A program made the translations under genes and the position numbers. Shown piece by piece: positions 1 through 8,575 of a DNA stretch of 39,114 nt. Within the stretch, counting starts at the first letter, position 1, and every line of letters begins with the position of its first letter. Source of the DNA: Tubiluchus corallicola. Taxonomy: Eukaryota > Priapulida > Priapulimorpha > Priapulimorphida > Tubiluchidae. The stretch lies in NCBI GenBank assembly GCA_030141605.1, contig JAQGDQ010000452.1:1-39114 (forward strand). The letters run 5' to 3'. The notes beneath the pieces were generated by a model that saw only the letters and a list, made by a program, of their open reading frames with translations, was not told where the DNA came from and did not search any database.

Positions 1-1980
1 TAAGAAGTGAGTGAAGCAGCGTAAGAAGTAGAGAAGCAGCACAAGAAGTGAGTGAAGCAACGTAAGAAGTGAGTGAAGCAACGTAAGAAGTGAGTGAAGC
101 AGCGTAAGAAGTGAGTGAAGCAACGTAAGAAGTGAGTGAAGCACATAAGAAGTGAGAGAAGCAGCGTAAGAAGTGAGTGAAGCAGCGTAAGAAGTAAGAG
201 AAGCAGCGTAAGTGAGTGAAGCAGCGTAAGAAGTGAGTGAAGCAGCGTAAGAAGTGAGTGAAGCAGCGTAAGAAGTGAGTGAAGCAGCGTAAGAAGTAAG
301 AGAAGCAGCATAAGAAGTGAGCGAAGCAACGTAAGAAGTGAGTGAAGCAACGTAAGAAGTGAGTGAAGCAACGTAAGAAGTGAGTGAAGCAGCGTAAGAA
401 GCGAGTGAAGCAGCGTAAGAAGCGAGTGAAGCAGCGTAAGAAGCGAGTGAAGCAGCGTAAGAAGTGAGTAAAGTAGTGTCAGAAGCGAGTGAAGCAGCGT
501 AAGAAGCGAGTGAAGCAGCATAAGAAGTGAGCGAAGCAACGTAAGAAGTGAGTGAAGCAACGTAAGAAGTGAGTAAAGTAGTGTCAGAAGCGAGTGAAGC
601 AACGTAAGAAGCGAGTGAAGCAGCATAAGAAGTGAGCGAAGCAACGTAAGAAGTGAGTGAAGCAACGTAAGAAGTGAGTGAAGCAACGTAAGAAGCGAGT
701 GAAGCAGCGTAAGAAGCGAGTAAAGCAGCGTAAGAAGCGAGTGAAGCAAGTAAGAAGTGAGTGAAGCAGCGTAAGAACTGAGTGAAGCAACGTAAGAAGT
801 AAGAGAAGCAGCGTAAGAAGCGAGTGAAGCAGCGTAAGAAGTGAGTAAAGTAGTGTCAGAAGCGAGTGAAGCAGCGTAAGAAGTGAGTGAAGCAGCGTAA
901 GAAGTAAGAGAAGCAGCATAAGAAGTGAGCGAAGCAACGTAAGAAGTGAGTGAAGCAACGTAAGAAGTGAGTGAAGCAACGTAAGAAGTGAGTGAAGCAG
1001 CGTAAGAAGTGAGTGAAGCAGCGTAAGAAGCGAGTGAAGCAGCGTAAGAAGCGAGTGAAGCAGCGTAAGAAGTGAGTGAAGCAGCGTAAGAAGTAAGAGA
1101 AGCAGCATAAGAAGTGAGTGAAGCAATGTAAGAAGTGAGTGAAGCAACGCAAGAAGTGAGTGAAGCAGCGTAAGAAGCGAGTGAAGCAACGTAAGAAGTG
1201 AGTAAAGTAGTGTCAGAAGTGAGTGAAGCAGCGTAAGAAGCTAGTGAAGCAGCGTAAGAAGTGAGTGAAGCAGTGCAAGAAGCGAGTGAAGCAGCGTAAG
1301 AAGTGAGCGAAGCAGCGTAAGAAGCGAGTGAAGCAACGTAAGAAATGAGTGAAGCAGCGTAAGAAGTGAGTGAAGCAGCGTAAAAAGTGAGTGAAGCAGC
1401 GTAAGAAGTAAGAGAAGCAGCATAAGAAGTGAGTGAAGCAGCGTAAGAAGTGAGTGAAGCAGCATAAGAAGTGAGTGAAGCAACGTAAGAAGTGAGTGAA
1501 GCAGCATAAGAAGCGGGTGAAGCAGCGTAAGAAGCGAGTGAAGCAGCGTAAGAAGCGAGTGAAGCAACGTAAGAAGTGAGTGAAGCAACGTAAGAAATGA
1601 GTGAAGCAGCATAAGAAGTGAGTGAAGCAACGTAAGAAGTAAGAGAAGCAGCATAAGAAGTGAGTGAAGCAGCATAAGAAGTGAGTGAAGCAACGTAAGA
1701 AGTGAGTGAAGCAACGTAAGAAGTAAGAGAAGCAGCATAAGAAGTGAGTGAAGCAACGTAAGAAGTGAGTGAAGCAGCGTAACAAGTGAGTGAAGCAGCG
1801 TAAGAAGTGAGTGAAGCAACGTAAGAAGTGAGTGAAGCAACGTAAGAAGTGAGTGAAGCAGCATAAGAAGTGAGTGAAGCAACGTAAGAAGTGAGTAAAG
1901 TAGTGTCAGAAGTGAGTGAACCAGCATAAGAAGTGAGTGAAGCAGCGTAACAAGTGAGTGAAGCAGCATAAGAAGTGAGT
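1..1980. repeat. 21-bp-unit satellite/minisatellite array, homogeneous part
   Basis: About 94 near-identical head-to-tail copies of a 21-bp unit (core taagaagtgagtgaag, then cagcg or caacg) fill this stretch and run off the left edge, so the array is longer than seen. Frequent variants swap gtgagtgaag for gcgagtgaag or gtaagagaag. A rarer variant, gtgagtaaagtagtgtcag, occurs at 464, 569, 841, 1198 and 1891. Most distances between these are multiples of 21, with one 1-bp slip. Because 21 is divisible by 3 and the minus strand of the unit lacks stops in two frames, long artefactual ORFs (repeated LLTLLHS or CFTHFLR) appear. I see no evidence of coding. Confidence 0.97.
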
Positions 1981-2196
1981 GGAAAGCAATAAAAGTGAGT
2001 GAAATGAAACGCAAGTGAAACAGTAAAAGAAGTGAATGAAATGGCAGCAGAAATGAGTGAAACAGCAAGGAAAATGAGTGCTAAGCAAACAATACTGTGA
2101 GAGAAGTAACCAAAACAGAGACAAGTTAAATGAAACAACGAAAGAAACGAGTGAATAACGACAAAAGTGAGTGAAACAAACACCAACTGTGAGTGC
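1981..2196. repeat. Degenerate edge of the 21-bp satellite
   Basis: The words gtgagtgaa, gaagtgaatgaaatg and aagcaa recur here with irregular spacing and many substitutions. This looks like old units at the array margin that escaped homogenisation by unequal crossing-over. After about 2196 the sequence is unrelated. Confidence 0.85.
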
Positions 2197-2706
2197 TAGC
2201 GGCACCTAGTTAACGTTTTCGTTAACAGAAGCCAACAAGTTTGCATCACTTGTCATAGTCACATGACAAGTCACATGACCTGATTTACCTGTTCATACTT
2301 ACACGTCTACGATTAAAGCTCTTTCCTATATCGTCGTTCTGGCGACCTATTAATTACTGGTTTTTTTGTTATCCAGGATGCCATTTTAGTCATCAGATTG
2401 TAAGTTTTAATCATTTAGAGCAAATTATCTTTCTCTTGTAAGTTAATGCAATAATGCTATTTTTGCTGTAGATCAGAAAACGATTAGACTATTCGATTGA
2501 AACAGGTCATATTTTTAAATAGCTGCTGCAATTTTCACCTGTTAATCTGTTGATTATTTTTCTATTATTTGCTTCTCTTTGTCGTTGAATCACATCTTTA
2601 TACTGAATAAAATAATTTTAGGTTTATCACACCAGGTAATGCCGGAGTTAGATTTTTCTTTTGGTTATTTTACTTGGGCGCATCCACACTATAAACAATT
2701 TGATGA
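2197..2706. other. Unique AT-rich spacer, no gene seen
   Basis: No ORF or RNA signature is visible. Two short inverted repeats occur. At 2209-2226, GTTAACG and CGTTAAC flank a 4-base loop. Near 2243-2264, CTTGTCAT and ATGACAAG flank AGTCAC, with the word TCACATGAC repeated just downstream. Neither has a known role that I can support. Confidence 0.6.
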
Positions 2707-2829
2707 CGGCTCTCGCCTGGACTGCATCGACTAAATGCCATGAAGAAGGCCGAATTGCAGAGGTTATGTCAGGATCGTGGGCTCCTGGACAAGGAGACCA
2801 AGAATCAACCGATTTCTAGAATGCTGTTT
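2707..2829 (+). pseudogene. SAP-like motif ORF fragment (possible mobile-element remnant)
   Basis: The frame is open from a TGA at 2704 to the microsatellite at 2847, with an ATG at 2740. It reads KKAELQRLCQDRGLL, then an ETK turn and NQPISRML. The pattern of spaced Leu, Cys and R-G-L followed by K-x-x-x-I-x-R-x-L matches the helix-turn-helix layout of SAP DNA-binding motifs. SAP motifs are common in chromatin proteins and in ORFs of some invertebrate transposable elements. The ORF then runs into (ATT)n, so no intact protein is encoded here. It could equally be the last recognisable piece of a degraded repeat or a chance match; only about 35 residues are informative. Confidence 0.3.
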
Positions 2830-2845
2830 TTTAGGACAAACGACA

Positions 2846-3475
<630 letters not shown>

Positions 3476-4149
3476 TCTTCACATAATAAGTGAGCAGGAA
3501 TTACAATTTCCCTCCTCAAATTTTACAATTTGTAACTAATATTTCATTCAATTTGTGCCACTCGGTTTTTGTTACTCTTGTCTACAAATTGCATAAGTTT
3601 GCAAGAGAAGAATTTCAATTTGAAACCACTAAGATGGATGAGAGGCGTGACAGGAATCCACTCTGCTCGCTTATTGAAATATCAATGCGCCTGTAATTAA
3701 TTTACTTACTTAAATTCTCATCACTCATTTACACTTTAGAACAAGTAGGAAGTGAAGTGTCAGCTGCTTAGGTGAAAAAACAGTAACATTCCTTGTAGTA
3801 AGTGGGAATTTTGACTGAAACTTTGAGAATCTAAATCGAAAAATTAATGATGAAACTTGCAAATTTTGAAACTTGACTAAAATAAAAAAGATTAAAAAAA
3901 ATTGGGAGTGACCCGAGGTTTGAACGATGGAGCTTTGAATGACAACTAGGTGTTTAAGGCAAGTGTTAAATTCAATTCTAATAGTTAGCCAATCAATCTA
4001 ACATTTTTAAGTGTTAAGTTTATTCAAGCCTGTAATGACTGAATGTATGAATTAATGCATTGCTTATAAACTGAATTTCAAAAATAATACTCTAGCCTTG
4101 CATTTGAACCTGGGACCTTTGGATTATGCTTTTGCATTATTTTGGTTCA
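3476..4149. other. AT-rich spacer with weak tRNA-like traces
   Basis: No gene is supported. Near 3903-3957 the minus strand contains CGTTCAAACCTCGGGTCAC followed by T-runs. At 4085-4150 the minus strand contains CAGGTTCAAATGCAAGG. Both resemble pol III B boxes (GGTTCRANNCC) of decayed tRNA-derived repeats, but full cloverleaves are not present. Confidence 0.4.
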
Positions 4150-4157
4150 CAAGGAAA

Positions 4158-4243
4158 AGCATGGTCTAACATGGTCTAACATGGTCTAACAACACTCATA
4201 GCGTTGGACTTGTAATCCAAACATCACAGGTTCAAAACCAAGC
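4158..4243 (+). repeat. tRNA-Thr(UGU)-like sequence, degenerate, with triplicated D-arm decamer
   Basis: A perfect 5-bp anticodon stem TTGGA/TCCAA encloses the loop CTTGTAA (anticodon TGT), followed after a short variable region by AGGTTCAAAACC, a B-box-like T arm. Upstream, the D-arm-like decamer atggtctaac is present three times in a row (4161-4190), which breaks a normal cloverleaf. The acceptor stem is not recognisable. It is best read as a tRNA-derived SINE fragment or tRNA pseudogene. Confidence 0.55.
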
Positions 4244-5340
4244 CTAGTATGAATTAACTTCGAAATTTGAACAAATTTTGGTTAATTCTGTCACTGATGA
4301 TTTAAGCAATGCTGAAATTAAGGTTATAATTAATTCAAAATAATTAGTTCAATAATCATTCTAATTAATTTAAAAAAGCAATTGCCTTTTGATATCGTAT
4401 TTGGATTTCAAATTTACAATAATTATAAAATGATCGCAAAAACGTGATACAGAATGCAAGATGACGAAAATGCAATACTTTTAATCACTTTTATCAATAA
4501 TCGTTCAATCAACCAAGCTGATTGAATATCCATTTCACCATCTTGTATTAATTTAAGAATTCGATGCTTGCGATGGATTGCAATTCAATTATTCAAATAT
4601 CATTGAGCATCAATTCTCAAGTCATTGCATTTGCCCACAGTATAATAAGCCTATGTAATACAGCTAAATCACGATTAAATTGGATCGACTGCATCTAGTC
4701 TGACTGCAATCATTTCGGGTTAGGCAAAGGCAAATATTCCTCGTAATGTCAACGCCTAAAGGGCAAGTTTGAAAAAGTTATATCAACTTGTTATAATTTT
4801 CATATTATAATCCTATGTCAAAAAAGTACTTCAATTTTGAGATTCCACGTTTTGCGACATCAATCCATATTTCAACAGCTGTACCAAATTTAGGAAATTG
4901 GTATATGTAAGTTTCCTTTAGATGGGCACGCAGCTTTTTTCCGCTAACTTTATACGTAGTAAAATGTTGGCTGCACCGTTGAATAGCTGTACCACGTGAC
5001 CGATGACGTAGCGACACACTTTGCGTAAACGATTGTCCTTCGTTAGGTAGCGAAGATGACAGACTAATTTTGCAGAAAATCAACAGATGAGTAAAAAACA
5101 ATCTTGCTTATAATGAGACTAAGTTTTATAGCAATAAGATAACCGCTTGCTGAAGTCACGTGACATGATAAATTATTCATCAGTTTCATCTGATATAATT
5201 TTATGAGTGATTAAATAAATAATGATTTTATTGCATTCTTCACAATACACAATACAATTTGATTCAAAACCATTTTTTCATTTTTGTTTAATTAATGAGG
5301 TTTCCTGACATCGTTAATTGAAATTCTGTAATAATTAATG
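4244..5340. other. AT-rich intergenic sequence, no gene seen
   Basis: The stretch holds short ORFs in all frames but none with recognisable domains or splice context. A slightly GC-richer patch at about 4960-5050 contains CACGTG and TGACGTA words. GTCACGTGAC occurs at about 5156-5165. Nothing further can be supported. Confidence 0.5.
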
Positions 5341-5347
5341 TCGTCAT

Positions 5348-5425
<78 letters not shown>
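5341..5425. repeat. (ATC)n-(AGC)n-(ATC)n microsatellite
   Basis: About eight ATC units, seven AGC units and twelve ATC units follow one another without a break. The composition shift inside one array is of the same kind as in the compound arrays at 2847 and 12636. Confidence 0.95.
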
Positions 5426-5548
5426 GGTTATCAGTGTTACAGTTGCTGCAATCAGCACCGGTAAGGATCAAAAAGTTCACTGTTTTGTCTAAACTTTGTT
5501 ACGTCAGTTGAAAGGTAATGCAAAACAGAGGATAACAATTTAATCAGT

Positions 5549-5710
5549 CAGTGAGTGAGTGAGTGAGTGAGTGAGTGAGTGAGTGAGTGAATGAGTGAAT
5601 GAGTGAGTGAGTGAGTGAGTGAGTGAGTGAGTGGGTGTGTCAGTCAGTCAGTCAGTCAGTCAGTCAGTCAGTCAGTCAGTCAGTCAGTCTGACTCAGTCA
5701 GTCAGTTCAG
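5549..5710. repeat. (GTGA)n switching to (CAGT)n tetranucleotide array
   Basis: About 20 GTGA/GTGAATGA units (5549-5632) pass through gtgggtgtgt into about 17 CAGT units (5641-5709). The two halves differ by a single G-to-C change per tetramer. Confidence 0.95.
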
Positions 5711-6065
5711 TTAGCTAATTAAATGGAACAAATCGTTTTACAAGGCCTCCAGTGAAAGCTAAGCAAAGACTTGTTTTTCCTGAAGCTTCTCTTTTGCACA
5801 AGCTGGTATTCGTTATTGATTTTTCTATACAGTTTGACACACTGCATTGCATTCAATGACAAGTTCCACTCAGAGAAGCCGTTTGTGGCAGGACCGGAAA
5901 CTGGCTCCTTATCAAGGCTAAGATGAATCACCGGACTGGACACGTCTCTTACCCTCTCCTTCTTCTATGAGCTAAACAGCCAGATCAGTATTTCCTAGAC
6001 CGAGTATCGAACCCAGCAGTCAGCAAGCCTCAGTGCCATTGCTAACTTCAGTCACCATGCACAAG
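5711..6065 (-). mobile_element. tRNA-headed SINE candidate
   Basis: On the minus strand, 6060 down to 6000 reads like a tRNA: TTAGCAATGGCACTGAGG (A-box-like), then TGCTGACTGC, then GGGTTCGATACTC (B box, near-perfect). It is followed by a roughly 290-bp body running towards the CAGT microsatellite. Pol III box spacing is plausible (about 35 bases). No second copy is visible in the window, so family status is inferred from structure only. Confidence 0.35.
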
Positions 6066-6683
6066 TCGTGACTACTCAGCTGTTTGTCCTGTCTAATATA
6101 AAAAGCGCCAATTTTCTATTCTGCATTCTTTAAATGTATAACGAATACTAGTTGATTCAGCCTATATTTTATTTTAGCTGATATCGTTCTCATTCTAGAT
6201 GCAATTAAATGATTATTGCAATTTTCTTGTATCTTCAAGTATATAAAAATAAAATATAAAAAAGTTTTGACAGGTCGATCTATACTCTACAGCGTGGTTT
6301 CTTTGCTTATATTTGTGCTGGCTTGATCACGTGACTTCATAAGTACACACCGACTATTTTGACACGTGTCGGTTCTATTGTCCACAGATCTTTTCTTATA
6401 ATGTAGTTTGTTATTTTGTGAAATGTAATACGTGCAAATGTAGTGTTTTTCCTGTGCAACAAATGTTATAAAATCGTGTATGCTTGTACTTAATGTGAAG
6501 TGAAATTGTAAAAGTTAAAAGAAAACCCGACGATTGTGTAAACATTAGTTCAGTATAAAGAATGCTCTAAAATATTGAAAGCTACAATAGCTTTTTTAAA
6601 TCAAAGCTTAGGTTAAATATTAATTACCTCAGATACTCAAATTTCGTTAAACTTTCAAAGCTACGACCGGCTCGGTGAATCTA
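6066..6683. other. AT-rich spacer, contains end fragment of a dispersed repeat
   Basis: No gene is visible. At about 6503-6534 (minus) a short stretch, gttaaaagaaaacccgacga, matches the terminal segment of the dispersed family described at 6684 and 14005. TCACGTGA occurs near 6329. AT-rich sequence fills the rest. Confidence 0.5.
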
Positions 6684-7069
6684 CTAAGATTGGCAACGGC
6701 GCCTTCTTTGTCACATTGGTGAGGCCGACAAATAGAAGGCGGTAAGGTGATAACCATCATCATGAACTGCAGTATTAGTTTCTGATGTCATATGACGTAG
6801 AGCCCATTTTCGTGACATCACGCGTTTTAACAGTACTGTAATACTTAGGCAAGCGTGCTTGATGCGCAACGCAAGATGCTTACCATTGTACAAACTGTGG
6901 TTAGTTTCTGACGTAAGCAATAGCTGTGTTCGGTTCCGTTAATTAACTTTTTAAGCTAATTATTCAAATATAAGAAACAACTGCTAACTTTTATAGGCAA
7001 GAAAACGTATATTTTGGACAGCAAATTAAAATGAGATTGAGTCTAAACAATCATCCGGTCTTCCTTTAA
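6684..7069 (+). mobile_element. Dispersed ~386-bp repeat family, copy A
   Basis: From CTAAGATTGGCAACGGCGCC to CATCCGGTCTTCCTTTAA, this segment aligns along most of its length with the reverse complement of 14005-14368. Shared blocks include CCGACAAATAGAAGGCGGTA, CATATGACGTAGAGCCCATT, GTACAAACTGTGG/GCACAAACTGTGG, ACGTAAGCAATAGCTG and GTTAATTAACTTT. No long ORF and no convincing terminal inverted repeats are seen, so it is a non-autonomous element of unknown class. A T-rich end (CTTCCTTTAA) is shared by all copies, which may mark a 3' end. Confidence 0.7.
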
Positions 7070-7082
7070 TGAGCAGGTTGCA

Positions 7083-7243
7083 TTGAGGCTTACATATCCT
7101 CTCTGGTTTAGGGCTACATGTCTCATCTGGCTTGGGCCTACATATCTTCTCTGGTTTAGGGGTACATGTCTCATCTGGCTTGGGCCTACATATCCTCTCT
7201 GGCTTGGGCCTACATATCCTCTCTGGTCTAGGGCTACATCCAG
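7083..7243. repeat. 24-bp minisatellite, about 6-7 copies
   Basis: Units alternate between forms of ctacatatcctctctggctt and ctacatgtctcatctggctt followed by gggc or tagg. Because 24 is divisible by 3, the plus strand gives a repeated 8-residue reading, which I do not treat as coding. The array abuts the end of the dispersed repeat copy A. Confidence 0.9.
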
Positions 7244-8157
7244 CTCAACATGTGTTGCGAGCGGTGTTATGTCATCTCCGCATCTGATTATAATAATTAA
7301 TGTGGTACCTATCCGAAATATGCAGTGTTCGAAATTTTCCCGCGACTTATAATTTCTTGCGCAAGAGGTAAATTGGCTTTAAATTTGTTAATTTTGCTTA
7401 AAGACAGTGTAATTTAATTTTCTTGTGTTAGTCAGATTTTCAATAATTAGAAATTTGAAACGTTTTGAACAACCTAATCATTGTGCTTAGTAGGGACTAT
7501 TTTCTACTTAAGCGGATGAATATAAAACGTGGAGAATGAGAAGCAAGCTGCGTTTTGTGATTAGATTAAGCTTTTTGTTATAATTGTGAAATTTATACCG
7601 TCGCTTTCTTTGCTATTAATTTTAATATATGAAATAAGGAGAATTCACCACAGAATCCACAATTCACCAGTTCATCACGACCTTGAATCTATTACAATGA
7701 CAAAAAGATTTACCATCATACATTTAGTTTGCACATTTAACAAGAACTTTGGCGCTGGGCAAATTCTAAAGACACACACTTTCTGATGAACTGTATTTCA
7801 GCACACAAAGCAGCATGTGTAGTTAAAGCTTTGGGCAATACGTGTTGACTTTACGCTACAGTGAGTTCTGTCTACTGCTGCCGAAGCCATTTCTAATCGA
7901 GATCATCTAATTTAGCTCAATGATCGAACTCAGCTTGATGGCTTTTCTTGTTTCGAAAAGTAAAAACATTGATGGCAATCAGGGAAATCAAAAATGCAGC
8001 TGTTCTGTTGATGTGCAATGCTCTTCTTTTAGTTTTTAGATATGCTTGTATCAAAATAATTTTTTCCTCTTGTTTTAACTTGTTTTAGGACACCTGCGAA
8101 ACGAGAAAAAATTAAACTCACAAGATAATGACGTTTTAAACTTACAATTAAATAAAT
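7244..8157. other. AT-rich spacer, no gene seen
   Basis: Only short ORFs with no recognisable domain are present. I see no repeat or RNA structure that I can support. Confidence 0.5.
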
Positions 8158-8198
8158 TTTGACACGAAAGCTGAAAGACAGGTAATGTGAAAAAGTCC

Positions 8199-8272
8199 TG
8201 ATACAGTCTGGATTTGAACCAGGCATCTTCTGCTTACAAAGCAGACACCTTAGACCATTAGGCCACCATATC
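8199..8272 (-). tRNA. tRNA-Thr(UGU)-like gene, near-intact cloverleaf
   Basis: Read on the minus strand, a 74-base cloverleaf can be drawn. The acceptor GATATGG/CTGTATC has all 7 pairs with two G-U, and the discriminator is A. The D stem GCCT/AGGT is complete. The anticodon stem TCTGC/GCAGA is perfect, with loop TTTGTAA (anticodon UGU, threonine ACA). The T stem CCTGG/CCAGA has one mismatch at the outer pair. The A box TGGCCTAATGG and B box GGTTCAAATCC are good. A TTTTT pol III terminator lies at 8190-8194, just past the 3' end. It could be a functional tRNA or the head of a SINE. The duplicated copy 303 bp away, with shared flanks, shows that it lies in a duplicated unit. Confidence 0.6.
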
Positions 8273-8501
8273 CCCAGTGATCAAACCTGCCAAAACCTGT
8301 CCCTTATAGCTTTGGGTTAGATCGCTCACACTGGAACCATTCTAATTAGATTATTCTTTATTTTTATTAATTTTGAGACCGAAATTTCAACGGATAATTA
8401 ATTAATTATTATAATCTATCTTAATATCTTACTGGAAACGATACAGAAGCACAATTAAATTTTGACACCAAAACTGAAAGACGAGAAATGTGAAAAAGTT
8501 G

Positions 8502-8575
8502 AGACACAACCTGGATTTGAACCAGGCACTTTTTAATTACAAGTCATTTGCTCTAGACCACAATGCCACCACATC
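8502..8575 (-). pseudogene. Decayed tandem copy of the tRNA-Thr(UGU)-like unit
   Basis: It has the same orientation and order of parts as 8199-8272 at an exact 303-bp offset. The loop CTTGTAA and a perfect T stem CCTGG/CCAGG are kept. The anticodon stem (AATGA/TTAAA) has lost two pairs and the D stem one, and the acceptor is held mostly by G-U pairs. The 3' tail matches copy 1 at roughly 33 of 40 positions, including the TTTTT run. Confidence 0.6.

Larger units (their letters stand above)
8158..8575. repeat. Tandem duplication, 303-bp unit carrying the tRNA-like genes
   Basis: The tail tttgacacgaaagctgaaag at 8158 recurs at 8461 as tttgacaccaaaactgaaag, exactly 303 bases on. Upstream flanks also share cccttata/tccttata and gctcacac/actcacac words. 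Homology therefore extends on both sides of the tRNA, which suggests duplication of a genomic segment rather than two separate SINE insertions. Confidence 0.65.

Noticed and set aside
1-1980. CRISPR-like array
   Set aside because: Repeats are contiguous with no unique spacers, and the genome is clearly metazoan.
584-2205. Several long minus-strand ORFs of up to 275 codons (repeated LLTLLHS or CFTHFLR)
   Set aside because: They are the translation of a 21-bp satellite whose unit length is a multiple of three; two frames are open for the same reason and no start, splice or domain signal is present.
4805-5101. Minus-strand 98-codon ORF
   Set aside because: No recognisable domain and length within chance expectation for this composition.
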